From the NCBI GenBank assembly GCA_963737405.1, contig CAVTSL010000009.1:186001-250000 (forward strand): a DNA stretch of 64,000 bases. Direction: 5' to 3'. A program made the position numbers and the translations under genes. The notes beneath the pieces are model-generated. The model worked only from the letters and a program-made list of their open reading frames with translations. It was not told where the DNA came from and searched no databases. How positions within the stretch are numbered: the stretch's first letter is position 1; every line of letters begins with the position of its first letter. Origin of the DNA: JACCTU01 sp963737405. GTDB lineage: Bacteria; Actinomycetota; Thermoleophilia; Gaiellales; Gaiellaceae. This document shows, piece by piece, positions 16,521 through 24,434 of this stretch.

Positions 16521-16945
16521 GTCAGACCTTTCTTCTCGAGCTCGGCGGCGGCGGCCTCCGACTTGCCGAGCTCGAGACCCATCCCCCGGAGGACCGGCTC
16601 GGCCTTCGTGAACTGCACCTGGTCGTACTGCACGACCTGCACGCGGTTGCCCCACGGATCGAGGAAGTCGAGGCCGCGGCCCGGCAGTGTCGAGACGCCG
16701 GCCTCGTCGAGCGCGCGCCGCACGGCTGCGGCGTCGTCGACGACGAGCCCGAAGTGTCGGGCGCCGTCGGTCGTGTCGTTGCCCGTGCGCATGAGCGCGA
16801 TGAACTGGTCGCCCATGTCGATGAACGCCGCACCGCGGCTTCGGCCTCGAAGCGAGAACGTGAAGAGCCGGCCGTAGAACTCGAGCGCCTCGTCGACGTC
16901 GCCGACCTCGAGAGCGACGTGGTTGATCCCGACGAGTCGCGCCAC
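16517..16945 (-). CDS. VOC-superfamily protein (glyoxalase/bleomycin-resistance type)
   Basis: 142 residues: LVGINHVALEVGDVDEALEF and FYGRLFTFSLRGRSRGAAFI form the first half-barrel, and ARHFGLVVDDAAAVRRALDE with LDFLDPWGNRVQVVQYDQ the second. H9 in the N-terminal strand and the D-P-W-G-N turn are typical of metal-binding VOC proteins. The extended C-terminus (LRGMGLELGKSEAAAAELEK) recalls a group of uncharacterised actinobacterial VOC proteins. The stop overlaps the convergent cyclic-nucleotide gene by 4 bp; it lies 3 bp downstream of the next gene on its strand. Confidence 0.75.
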   Translation of the reverse strand: MARLVGINHVALEVGDVDEALEFYGRLFTFSLRGRSRGAAFIDMGDQFIALMRTGNDTTDGARHFGLVVDDAAAVRRALDEAGVSTLPGRGLDFLDPWGNRVQVVQYDQVQFTKAEPVLRGMGLELGKSEAAAAELEKKGLT

Positions 16946-16948
16946 GGC

Positions 16949-17371
16949 TCAGTCGAACTGGTAGCCGCCGGTCAACCGCGTGATCGCCTCCGAGAACACG
17001 TCGAAGCGCGCGCTGTCGTCGAGGTCGTTCGATCCCGGACCGGAGTTGTCGCCTGCGGACTCGACGTGACGCCCGCGGTGATGGAGCGTCACCGACCAGT
17101 GCGTGCCGTCGCGGACGAGGTTCCTCGGCTCGAACCTCGTGCCGGGCTCGTAGCGCTCCTGCCAGCCCCAGACGTCGATGTCGTCCATCGTGCGCCAGAA
17201 CCGGCTCCACTGCGCGCCGGAGGGTGTCATGAAGACCTGCCGCCGGTCCTCGTAGCCGCTCACGAAGCTCTCGTACACGAGCTGCTTGCCGTCCCACCAG
17301 AGGCCGTACGACGGTGAGCTGAAGCTGCCGATGTAGACCTCGAGCGCGTCCGGCGTCTGTCGGGCGGCCAT
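16949..17371 (-). CDS. Conserved hypothetical protein
   Basis: 140 residues, cytoplasmic, rich in aromatic residues: LEVYIGSFSSPSYGLWWDGK, LVYESFVSGYEDRRQVFMTP, AQWSRFWRTMDDIDVWGWQE, HWSVTLHHRGRHVESAGDNS and a C-terminal FDVFSEAITRLTGGYQFD. I do not recognise a named family. The pattern W-x-x-F-W-x-x-M-D-x-I-x-V-W-x-W and the C-terminal helix look like small beta-sandwich proteins annotated as hypothetical in many bacteria. It is upstream of the VOC gene by 3 bp, so the two are probably co-transcribed. Confidence 0.65.
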   Translation of the reverse strand: MAARQTPDALEVYIGSFSSPSYGLWWDGKQLVYESFVSGYEDRRQVFMTPSGAQWSRFWRTMDDIDVWGWQERYEPGTRFEPRNLVRDGTHWSVTLHHRGRHVESAGDNSGPGSNDLDDSARFDVFSEAITRLTGGYQFD

Positions 17372-17454
17372 CGAAGGCGCACGGTATCAGTGGCCCTCGC
17401 CCGTTTTGCTGCTACCTTGAAGCCAAGACCAGAGCGAGTTCCGGTGTGCGCGAA

Positions 17455-17495
17455 GCGCTTTCCTTACTTGTTCGTCAGTGAAGTAAGGGAGGTGT
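17455..17495 (+). promoter_or_regulatory. 5'-UTR hairpin sequestering the cspA ribosome-binding site
   Basis: CCTTACTT (17462-17469) pairs perfectly with AAGTAAGG (17481-17488) across an 11-base loop. The stem extends outward with G-U and Watson-Crick pairs so that CTTT (17458-17461) pairs with GAGG (17489-17492). The whole Shine-Dalgarno GGGAGG (17487-17492) is therefore inside the stem, 7 bases before ATG 17500. It probably controls cspA translation. Confidence 0.65.
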
Positions 17496-17499
17496 TTTT

Positions 17500-17706
17500 A
17501 TGGCTAGTGGAACCGTGAAGTGGTTCGACGACAGCAAGGGGTACGGCTTCATCGCCCCTGACGAAGGTTCGAAGGACCTGTTCGTCCACCACAGCAACGT
17601 TGCCGGCGATGGGTTCAAGACTCTCGCCGAAGGCGCGCGCGTCGAGTACGAGCAGCGCGAGGGCGCGAAGGGCCCGGAGGCGACCAACGTCACTCCGGTC
17701 GCCTAG
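17500..17706 (+). CDS. cspA: Cold-shock protein, CspA family
   Basis: 68 residues, the full length of a Csp: MASGTVKWFDDSKGYGFIAP with RNP1 (KGYGFI), RNP2 (LFVHHSNV), and a C-terminal GPEATNVTPVA. It binds single-stranded RNA and DNA and acts as an RNA chaperone. A roughly 100-base leader precedes it, and the ribosome site lies in a stable hairpin, suggesting structure-dependent translation. A perfect UUCG-capped hairpin follows the stop. A second, degenerate cold-shock-like gene lies 70 bp downstream. Confidence 0.95.
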   Translation: MASGTVKWFDDSKGYGFIAPDEGSKDLFVHHSNVAGDGFKTLAEGARVEYEQREGAKGPEATNVTPVA

Positions 17707-17718
17707 CGACCAGATCCA

Positions 17719-17746
17719 GGCCGCGGCCGCTTCGGCGGCCGCGGCC
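17719..17746 (+). terminator. UUCG-capped hairpin after cspA
   Basis: Perfect 12-bp arms GGCCGCGGCCGC (17719-17730) and GCGGCCGCGGCC (17735-17746) closed by the extra-stable TTCG loop, 13 bases after the cspA stop. There is no T-run. Confidence 0.75.
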
Positions 17747-17775
17747 CACCCGTACGATCGAGAGAGACGAGCAAC

Positions 17776-18024
17776 GTGCAGACGAGCAACGGCAGGATGC
17801 TGTGGTTCAACAACGAGAAGGGTCACGGGTACATCGCGACCGACGACGGCGAGCGGCTCTACGTCGCGGCCGACGGCTTCTCGGAGGCTCCTCCTGAAGG
17901 GCCGTGCGCCGGCCTTCTCGTCGCGTTTCGGATCGTCGAAGGCCCCGAAGGACGGTACGCGGAGGCCACGCAGCTCGTCGAGGAGATCGCGCCGAGGCGC
18001 GCCCGCAGGCGCGGCTCGCGCTGA
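17776..18024 (+). CDS. Divergent cold-shock-domain-like protein
   Basis: 82 residues from GTG 17776. The N-terminus GRMLWFNNEKGHGYIATDDG aligns with GTVKWFDDSKGYGFIAPDEG of the preceding CspA, but RNP1 is KGHGYI and the RNP2 position reads LYVAADGF, losing the paired histidines. The end is strongly basic (RRARRRGSR). It may be a nucleic-acid-binding relative with altered specificity. Its position just downstream of cspA suggests tandem duplication followed by divergence. Function unknown. Confidence 0.65.
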   Translation: MQTSNGRMLWFNNEKGHGYIATDDGERLYVAADGFSEAPPEGPCAGLLVAFRIVEGPEGRYAEATQLVEEIAPRRARRRGSR

Positions 18025-18070
18025 ACGATCTCCGCGCCCGGCGACGGGCGCGGGCTCTAGGGTTTGCCCG

Positions 18071-18418
18071 ATGCAGATTCGCGCGATCGACTGCGCCGCA
18101 CTGCTGAGCAAGCTCGAGGACGACGAGGCGCTCCTCCTCGTCGACGCCCTCCCACCGATGTCGTACGCCCACTCGCACCTGCCGGGCGCGATCAACCTTC
18201 CGCCCGAACGGGTCGACTCCTCGACGACGCGGAAGTTCGACAAGGACGTCGAGGTCGTCGTCTACTGCGCGGGCCCCGACTGCGAGAGCTCCGTCGAGAC
18301 GGCGGAGAAGCTCGTCGCGCTCGGGTTCACGAACGTCGTGCACTACCCGGGCGGGAAGAGCGAGTGGCGCGAGTCGGACCTGCCGCTCGAGCGTGCAGGA
18401 GCTCCATATCGACCGTAG
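18071..18418 (+). CDS. Rhodanese-domain sulfurtransferase-like protein
   Basis: 115 residues, one rhodanese domain: LLLVDALPPMSYAHSHLPGA, INLPPERVD, then VVVYCAGPDCESSVETAEKL with the catalytic Cys at the start of the active-site loop (CAGPDC), and VVHYPGGKSEWRESDLPLE at the end. It would transfer sulfane sulfur to an acceptor, or act in redox signalling. The loop holds a second Cys five residues on, which could form a disulfide. It lies in the same direction between the cold-shock genes and the DUF2269 gene, with 9 bp to the latter. Confidence 0.85.
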   Translation: MQIRAIDCAALLSKLEDDEALLLVDALPPMSYAHSHLPGAINLPPERVDSSTTRKFDKDVEVVVYCAGPDCESSVETAEKLVALGFTNVVHYPGGKSEWRESDLPLERAGAPYRP

Positions 18419-18427
18419 GGTTCGCGC

Positions 18428-18889
18428 GTGACGCGCACCGAGACCCTGCTCGTCCTCCACATCGCGTCGGCGTTCACCTTCGTCTCCGCGTACACGATGC
18501 TGTCGGCGCTGTTCGTCGCGTGCCTGCGTGTCGAGGACCGCTCCCGCGCGCTCGCGCTCCTTCGCCTCGCGCGCCCCGCGGACGCGCTCGCGTGGGTCGG
18601 CGCGACCGGGACGCTCGTCTTCGGCCTCGGGCTCGTGTTCGACACCGCGATCTACGACCTGCTGGACGGCTGGATCCTCGGCGCGCTCGCGCTCTGGCTG
18701 GTCGCGGAGGAGGCGATCCGCCGTGAGGACCTGCTGTTCCGCAAAGCCCGGCAGGTCGTCCGCGCGAGCGGCGCCTCCGAGCTCCGCGACGTCCTCCATT
18801 CCCGGCACGCAATCGCGCTCCACGTGGTCGGCGGCACAGCGCTGCTCGGCGTGCTCGTGTTGATGATCTACAAGCCGGGCGTAGGATGA
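18428..18889 (+). CDS. DUF2269-like integral membrane protein
   Basis: 153 residues from GTG 18428 with four hydrophobic helices: LLVLHIASAFTFVSAYTMLS, ALAWVGATGTLVFGLGLVF, WILGALALWLVAEEAI and ALHVVGGTALLGVLVLMIY. The N-terminal LHI and the pattern of a small four-helix protein match DUF2269-type membrane proteins found in actinobacteria. Function is unknown. Its stop TGA overlaps the next ATG (ATGA, 18886-18889). Confidence 0.7.
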   Translation: MTRTETLLVLHIASAFTFVSAYTMLSALFVACLRVEDRSRALALLRLARPADALAWVGATGTLVFGLGLVFDTAIYDLLDGWILGALALWLVAEEAIRREDLLFRKARQVVRASGASELRDVLHSRHAIALHVVGGTALLGVLVLMIYKPGVG

Positions 18890-19397
18890 CTGGATCGATC
18901 GCCCCGGCCCGCTCCAGCTGCTGATCGTCGCCTTCCCGGGCAATCGGTTCAAAGGCGAGATCCTCCCTGAGCTCGAGGCACTCAAGCGCAAGCGGATCAT
19001 CCGCGTGATCGACCTGCTCGTCGTCCGCAAGGACTCGCTCGGGAACGTGATGACGACGACTGCGAGCGACCTCGACTTCGAGCAGGCGACGGAGTTCGGC
19101 TCGTACGTCGGCTCGCTCGCCGGATACAAGTCGAGCGGCGAGGCCGGGCTCGACTACGGCGCGATCGCCGGCGCGGCGGAGCTCGCAGACGGGCACGTGT
19201 TCGACGAGCAGGACGTCTTCCGCGTCACGCAGTCGCTGCCGATCGACACGAGTGCTGCGCTCGTCCTGATCGAGCACCGCTGGGCGCTGTCGCTGCTCGG
19301 CGCGGTCGAGCGCGCGGGCGGCATCGAGCTCTCGAACGACTGGCTCCACCACGACGACGTCCTCACCGTCGCGCCCGTCGAGCAGCCGACCGACTAG
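18886..19397 (+). CDS. DUF6325/DUF1269-like protein, frameshift close to the start
   Basis: ATG 18886 overlaps the DUF2269 stop, but its frame ends after 11 codons. The conserved reading runs in another frame from about 18893: GPLQLLIVAFPGNRFKGEIL, KRIIRVIDLLVVRKDSLGNV, AAELADGHVFDEQDVFRVTQ and a C-terminal ALVLIEHRWALSLLGAVERA. This is the pattern of the DUF6325/DUF1269 family (function unknown). No start exists in the conserved frame before residue 1 of the homology, so a one-base deletion just after ATG 18886 is likely. The total span is 512 bases, one short of a whole number of codons. Confidence 0.65.
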
Positions 19398-19559
19398 GCG
19401 AGCTACCCGCCGATTTGTGCGACTCGTCACTATTTGGGATGATGGTCGTGCGTTAGACCTCGCGCGGTAGCGGCGGAGTGACTCTCCGGTCTCGGCTCGG
19501 GTCTGGTGCAGAGAAGGAGCCCCCCTTCTCTCCCGACCGGCAACGAGAAGGAGACGTAC
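19398..19559 (+). promoter_or_regulatory. Leader region of the secreted metalloprotease gene with a 5'-UTR hairpin
   Basis: 162 bp without a gene. It contains the hairpin AGAGAAGG (19510-19517)/CCTTCTCT (19524-19531) with a 6-base loop, followed by a ribosome site GAGAAGGAG (19545-19553) before ATG 19560. The right arm could also pair with this ribosome site (GAGAAGG versus CCTTCTC), giving two alternative structures. Confidence 0.4.
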
Positions 19560-20921
19560 ATGCGGCAGATCCCGACAAGCGCAGCGCGCCTGCGATGGTT
19601 TGTGGCGGTCGCGGCGATCTCCATGGTCACAGTTGCGGGTGCGCTCGCCGGGTCGGACAATTCGGCTCGAGCCGCGGCTGCTCGCGACCGCACCGTGACC
19701 GACATGCCGGACGACATCTCAGGCGCTCAGGTGCACTTTCTCTACGTTGTGCCCTCAGACGGCGCTGACGGGCAGCTCGACACGAACGGCCAGATGGAGC
19801 AGTCGATCGCGCGGATCGAGCGTTGGTTCGTGACCCATGCCGTGAATCAGGGTTTGCGAGTCGACACGCACAACGGGGTTCCGGACATCACGTTCGTGCG
19901 GCTACGGCACACCGATGCGCAGGCGACGGCCAGGGAGCCTTGGCCGCTCTGGGTGATGGGTGAGGATCTCGTGGCCGCAGGATTCAACAACCAAGCCAAG
20001 GTCTACGCGGCTCTCTACGACGGACACAGCACGTGGGCATGTGGAGGGGCGTCCTCACCGGCGTTGCCGAAGCTGGGTGCCATGTACCTCCAGGCGAGCG
20101 CCCCGTTTCCGTGTCGTGATGCGCCGGGATTCGGAACCGGCACCGATCGCCCCGGCTACTTCGAGATCGGTCTCCTGCACGAGATCCTGCACGTGATCGG
20201 GTTTTCGCCGCCGTGCGCCCCTCACGCGAGCGCGAGCGCGTTCCCAGACCATGTCAACGACAGTCCGACCGACCTCATGTACGGCCCCGACGCGACGCAC
20301 ACCGCCGGATGGAACTGGGCCAACGCCACCCTCGACTTCAACCACGATGACTACTACCGGGCCAACATCCCAGGGTGTCGCGATCTCTCGAACAGTCCCT
20401 ACCTGGCCGCACTGCGTCCCGTCTCGGTCATGGTGAGCGGGCCCGGCAAGGTCACGAGCAGCCCGGCGGGAATCGACTGTCCCGCCGCCTGCACCGGGAT
20501 GTTCCAAGGGCCTGTCACGCTGACGGCGACCGCTTTCGAGGGCGCGATCTTCAACGGCTGGACAGGAGGTTGCAACGGGGCCACCTGCGTTGTGAACGGC
20601 GAAGCATCTGCGGCCGCATCATTCAGCGCCTCTTCGCACGAACGCACCCTCACGCTGCGCATTCGCGCGCAGCGCGCGACAGGCGCGCTACGCATCGTGG
20701 ACGGCTACGAGCCGTGCCGCGCGCGTGCGCCCATCGTCGTTGAGCGCCGCAGCAAGCGCGGCTGGTCGACCATTCGGCGACTACGAACGGACAGCGCCGG
20801 CCTGTTCACCTTGTCGATCCCCAGGGGCCGCGCGACCTACCGTGCCCGCGTACCACAGACGAGCGTCAACGGGCACGAATGCGTCAAGGCCGTATCGCGA
20901 ACCGTTGCAACTTCGGGCTGA
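19560..20921 (+). CDS. Secreted putative zinc metalloprotease with a C-terminal beta-repeat domain
   Basis: 453 residues from ATG 19560. A signal peptide (RWFVAVAAISMVTVAGALAG) precedes a catalytic domain with HEILHVIGF (HExxHxxG) and a downstream SPTDLMYG that looks like a metzincin Met-turn. The canonical third ligand (His three residues after the Gly) is absent; a His seven residues later in PPCAPH is a candidate. Four Cys in the catalytic part suggest disulfides. Residues 290-360 carry a bacterial repeat (VSGPGKVTSSPAGIDCPAAC, NGWTGGCNGATC), and the end is a beta-sandwich. Codon use is less G+C-biased than in neighbours. Confidence 0.65.
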   Translation: MRQIPTSAARLRWFVAVAAISMVTVAGALAGSDNSARAAAARDRTVTDMPDDISGAQVHFLYVVPSDGADGQLDTNGQMEQSIARIERWFVTHAVNQGLRVDTHNGVPDITFVRLRHTDAQATAREPWPLWVMGEDLVAAGFNNQAKVYAALYDGHSTWACGGASSPALPKLGAMYLQASAPFPCRDAPGFGTGTDRPGYFEIGLLHEILHVIGFSPPCAPHASASAFPDHVNDSPTDLMYGPDATHTAGWNWANATLDFNHDDYYRANIPGCRDLSNSPYLAALRPVSVMVSGPGKVTSSPAGIDCPAACTGMFQGPVTLTATAFEGAIFNGWTGGCNGATCVVNGEASAAASFSASSHERTLTLRIRAQRATGALRIVDGYEPCRARAPIVVERRSKRGWSTIRRLRTDSAGLFTLSIPRGRATYRARVPQTSVNGHECVKAVSRTVATSG

Positions 20922-21020
20922 CGACGTGGTTCGCGGAGCGAATTCCTCGACCTCGCCGACGGTCGGCGCGTCGTGCTCGACCCGCCCCGACCCGGCGGCA
21001 CGCCCGCCCCTAACGGAGCA

Positions 21021-22508
21021 ATGGTGAACGTGCGTCGATGGGCTCTGCTCCTGGGGTCGCTCTTGATCGCCGGGATGTGCGGAGGGGTTGCAGGGTCTGC
21101 GACTCGGCCGGTCGGAGCCTTGGCTCAGATGCCGAAGAAGACCGTCTGCGACGCCGAGTCGAACATCAGAGGCTGTCTGAGGGCACGTGCCTTCAACAGT
21201 CCGCGCGCGCTCGCCGTCTCGCCCGACGGACGCTTTCTGTATGTCGCGGTCTCGCCCGGTGCGTCGGTCGTCACGTTCTCGCGGAATCTCAAGACGGGAG
21301 CGCTGAAGCAGCTTCGCGGCTCGTTCGGATGTGTAAGCGAGCTCGAGGAGAACTGCGTTCGCGCGGAGACACTGCAGGGGGCGACGTCCCTCGCGGTCTC
21401 GCGAGACGGCAGGCATGTCTACGTCGCCGCCGCAGAGGGCGACGCGGTCTCGGTGCTTGTCCGTCAGCCCGGACTGCATGGGTTGCGGCCAGCGGCCGGC
21501 GAGGGCCAGTGCGTTCGAGCGGACCGACGCATCGATGCGGGCTGCTCCCACGGGCGCGCTCTCGGCGGTCCAAACGCTGTAGCGGTCTCGGGGGACGGAC
21601 GCAACGTTTACGTCACGGGGACGTGGGGCTTGGCAGCGTTCAGTCGAGATGCGCGAACAGGAGCGCTGGCGCAGCTACGTGGCACGGCAGGGTGCGTAAC
21701 CGACGATGGGACTGACCCGTATCGGCTCGAGCTGGAGGGTGATTTCAATGACGACGCTTTCGAGATCGTCTGTTCGCAAGGGCGCGCGATCGTCGGCCTC
21801 TCCGACGTGAAGGTAAGCCCTGACGGCGCGAACGTCTACGCCACCTCGGGCTCTTTGGGGGCAGTTGTGGTCTTCGCTCGCGATCGGACAACGGGCACGC
21901 TCACCCAGCTGGAGGGGCCGCTTGGATGCCTCAGCGGAGACGACTCCCTCGTCGATAGCTGCGCCAACGCGAGAGCGCTTGGAGGCGCCGAGTCCCTTGC
22001 TGTCAGCGCAGATGGTCGTACGGTTTACGTCGCCTCGCCGTATTCGAACGCTCTCGTCGTGCTCGTACGCGATCGCCGTACCGGAGCGCTTGCACAACCG
22101 GAGGGCGCAGCTGGTTGCGTGAGCGAGGATGGAGACGACGAGAGTGCCGACGCGACCGGCGTCTGTACAGACGGAACCGCCCTCGCAGCGGCCGGCATGG
22201 TCGCGCTTGGGCCTGATGGGGTCAGCGCCTACGTCGTCGCAACCGACGCTGTGTCGGCCTTCGCGCGGAACACAGCGACGGGCGCCCTCCGGCAGCTGGG
22301 CGGAACCTACCGCTGCATCAGCGCCAACGGAACCGGAGGAGCGTGCGCCAGGGCATCGGGTCTCTTGTTCGCCGCCGCGCTTGCCGTCAGCCCCGACGGG
22401 AGGCACGCGTACCTCGCTTCCGGCGGCACCGACAACCCTCTCGACACTCGCGCGTCGTCCAACTCGGTGACGATCTTTCAACGAACGCCTCGACCCAAGT
22501 CCAAGTAA
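21021..22508 (+). CDS. Secreted lactonase-like beta-propeller protein
   Basis: 495 residues. ATG 21021 is preferred over an in-frame upstream ATG (20973) because GGAG precedes it and a signal peptide follows at once (RRWALLLGSLLIAGMCGGVA). About six repeats of roughly 65 residues follow, each with an A-R-A-L core (SPRALAVSPDGRFLYVAVS, GPNAVAVSGDGRNVYVTGT, AESLAVSADGRTVYVASPYS) and a linker FxRDxxTGALxQLxGxxGCV, with paired Cys per repeat. The fold is the YncE/6-phosphogluconolactonase-type propeller; the Cys-rich insertions are unusual. Extracellular and probably structural or carbohydrate-binding; function unknown. It lies 99 bp after the metalloprotease. Confidence 0.7.
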   Translation: MVNVRRWALLLGSLLIAGMCGGVAGSATRPVGALAQMPKKTVCDAESNIRGCLRARAFNSPRALAVSPDGRFLYVAVSPGASVVTFSRNLKTGALKQLRGSFGCVSELEENCVRAETLQGATSLAVSRDGRHVYVAAAEGDAVSVLVRQPGLHGLRPAAGEGQCVRADRRIDAGCSHGRALGGPNAVAVSGDGRNVYVTGTWGLAAFSRDARTGALAQLRGTAGCVTDDGTDPYRLELEGDFNDDAFEIVCSQGRAIVGLSDVKVSPDGANVYATSGSLGAVVVFARDRTTGTLTQLEGPLGCLSGDDSLVDSCANARALGGAESLAVSADGRTVYVASPYSNALVVLVRDRRTGALAQPEGAAGCVSEDGDDESADATGVCTDGTALAAAGMVALGPDGVSAYVVATDAVSAFARNTATGALRQLGGTYRCISANGTGGACARASGLLFAAALAVSPDGRHAYLASGGTDNPLDTRASSNSVTIFQRTPRPKSK

Positions 22509-22529
22509 CGGCAAGCTGGTCAGCCGCCC

Positions 22530-22895
22530 TTAGGGCCAACGCGGCGGGCGCGGCTCTTCGGCCGCCAGGCCCGCCCAGTCCGCGCGCACCGGCGCGAACG
22601 CGTCGAACACGACGGCGCCCTCCGGGCCGGCAGTCACCTCGTGCGGGACGTTCGACGGGATCGTCCACGTCTCGCCGGGGCCGAGGTCGCGCGTCTCGTC
22701 GCCGATCCTGAAGCGCACCCGCCCGCTCAGCACCATCCCGAGCTGCTCGTGGTCGTGATGGTGCTCCGGGACGACAGCGCCGGGGTCGAGCTCGACGATG
22801 CCGAGCGAGCAGCGTTCGCCGCTCAGGACGCGTGCCGCGACGCCGTCCCAGATCCGGCGCGGCTCGAGCTCGCGGAGATCGTCGAAGCCGCCCAC
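22530..22895 (-). CDS. Cupin-domain protein
   Basis: 121 residues with both cupin motifs: VVPEHHHDHEQLGMVLSGRV (motif 1, G-x5-HxH-x3,4-E-x6-G) and PGETWTIPSNVPHEVTAGPE (motif 2, with P-x-N-x-P-H). The His/Glu metal ligands are present. Small cupins act as dioxygenases, isomerases or ligand-binding sensors; nothing here decides between these. It lies 7 bp downstream of the AsnC-type regulator on the same strand. Confidence 0.85.
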   Translation of the reverse strand: MGGFDDLRELEPRRIWDGVAARVLSGERCSLGIVELDPGAVVPEHHHDHEQLGMVLSGRVRFRIGDETRDLGPGETWTIPSNVPHEVTAGPEGAVVFDAFAPVRADWAGLAAEEPRPPRWP

Positions 22896-22902
22896 GGCGG
22901 CA

Positions 22903-23397
22903 TTATCGCGACGAATCGAGCGGCGGCCCGCGGCGAGCCACCGGCGACGAGTGCACGATCGACGTCGTCGTCTGGCCGTACGGCGTGAAGCGGTCGAGCA
23001 GCTCCTCGAGCTCGCCGATCGAGCGCAGGTGCAGCTTGAGGAGGTAGCAGTCCTCGCCGGTGATCCGATGGCACTCGGAGACCTCGGGCGTCTCGCGCGC
23101 GACCTCCGGGATCTTCACGAGCTGACCCGGCGCCGGGCGGATCCGGACAACGGCCGCGATCGGGTATCCCACGGCCGCGGGATCGATCTCCGCGCTGTAC
23201 CCCGTGATCACGCCAGCGCGCTCGAGCCGCTGCACCCGCTCCGCGACCGCGGGCGGCGACATCGAGACGCGGCGGCCGAGCTCCGCGACGGTCAGACGGC
23301 CGTCCGACTGCAGCTCCTCGAGCAAACGAAGGTTGACCGCGTCGAGGAGGTTCGCTTCGTAGGCGAGTGCGTCGCGCGTCCGTGCTTTCCGCGCCAT
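22903..23397 (-). CDS. Lrp/AsnC-family transcriptional regulator
   Basis: 164 residues from ATG 23397 with GGAGG upstream. The HTH is LLEELQSDGRLTVAELGRRV then MSPPAVAERVQRLERAGVIT, and the RAM ligand domain includes GYPIAAVVRIRPAPG, VSECHRITGEDCYLLKLHLR and ELEELLDRFTPYGQTTTSIV. This is a complete Lrp/AsnC protein, usually sensing amino acids. It is divergent from the EamA transporter (54-bp gap), a standard regulator/exporter layout that suggests control of amino-acid or metabolite efflux. Confidence 0.9.
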   Translation of the reverse strand: MARKARTRDALAYEANLLDAVNLRLLEELQSDGRLTVAELGRRVSMSPPAVAERVQRLERAGVITGYSAEIDPAAVGYPIAAVVRIRPAPGQLVKIPEVARETPEVSECHRITGEDCYLLKLHLRSIGELEELLDRFTPYGQTTTSIVHSSPVARRGPPLDSSR

Positions 23398-23451
23398 CCC
23401 GCCTCCGATCCCGTCGTTTCCGCCTTCCGAGAAGGCGCCGTCACGAGGAGT

Positions 23452-24382
23452 ATGACCGTCGTGCAAGCGCAGCGCGTGCGGCCGGAGCTCTACTTCGTCG
23501 GCAGCGCGATCTTCCACTACCTCGGGCCGGCGTTCGCGGTCCTGCTCTTCGGGCTCGTCGAGCCGCTCGGGGTCGCCTGGCTCCGGATCGCGAGCGCGGC
23601 CGCGGTGTTCGCAATCTGGCGGAAGCCGTGGCGCGCGCTGCGAGGCGTCGACGCCGACACGAAGCGGCTCGTGCTCGCGCTCGGCCTCGTGTTCGCGCTG
23701 ATGAACAGCTGCTTCTACATCGCGATCGACCGGCTGCCGCTCGGGACGGTCGCCGCGATCGAGTTCCTGCCCGGTGATCGGGCTCGCGGCGCTCGGGGCG
23801 CGCACGCCCCGCAACGTCCTCGCGCTCGGCATGGCGAGCGTCGGCGTCTACGTCCTGACCGACGTGCGGCTCGAGGGTGAGCCCGTCGGCGTCGCCTTCG
23901 CGTTCGCGAACGCCGCGCTGTTCGCGCTCTACATCGTCCTCGCGCACCGTGTCGCCCGCAACACCGCGCTGGACCGGATCGACGGGCTCGGCGCGGCGAT
24001 GCTCGTCGCGCTCGTCGCGATCACCCCGATCGGCGGCGCGGCCGCGCTGCCCGCGCTGGCGAATCCGGCCGCGCTCGTCGCCGGCCTCGGCGTCGGCGTC
24101 GCGTCGTCGGTCGTCCCGTACGTGTTCGACCAGCTCGCGATGGCACGGTTGAGCCGCGCGACCTATTCGCTGCTCGTGTCGCTGCTCCCGGCGACCGCGA
24201 CAGTCGTCGGCGTGCTCGTGCTCGCACAGGTTCCGTCCCGTTCGGAGGTGTTCGGCGTCGCGCTCGTCGTCGCGGCCGTCGCCGTCCACAAAGAAGCTGC
24301 CGGGCGCCCAGAGGGGTCACTGGGCACCCGGCGGCAACGGGTGCGCGGCGAGTGCGTGACGCCGAGCTCCCATGGGAGGTAG
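23452..24382 (+). CDS. EamA/RhtA-type DMT transporter, frameshifted in the middle
   Basis: From ATG 23452 (AGGAG upstream) the first frame gives five helices (LYFVGSAIFHYLGPAFAVLL, WLRIASAAAVFAIW, LVLALGLVFALMNSCFYIAI, LPLGTVAAIEFLP). At CCC 23770-23772 one extra base shifts the reading; the second frame continues VIGLAALGARTPRNVLALGM and five more helices including VALVAITPIGGAAALPAL and SLLPATATVVGVLVLAQVP. Together they form a ten-helix transporter of the RhtA threonine/homoserine exporter group. The last 25 residues run through a hairpin at 24299-24332, so the true stop may be earlier. It is divergent from the Lrp/AsnC regulator. Confidence 0.75.
24299..24332 (+). terminator. Hairpin at the end of the EamA gene
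   Basis: GCCGGGCGCCCAG (24299-24311) pairs with CTGGGCACCCGGC (24320-24332) with one mismatch and an 8-base loop. It lies inside the extreme 3' end of the reading frame. Confidence 0.55.
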
Positions 24383-24418
24383 CGGCGCGATCTTCGAGCA
24401 TCGGCCGGCGCGCCGACC

Positions 24419-24434
24419 TGACCCGTTTGAGTCA
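24419..24434. repeat. TGACCC/GAGTCA dyad overlapping a stop codon
   Basis: TGACCC-GTTT-GAGTCA spans the end of PAS-LuxR copy 1, and the final TCA is that gene's stop (minus strand). One mismatch from perfect. A perfect version sits at the same place in copy 2 (27790-27805). Confidence 0.5.
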
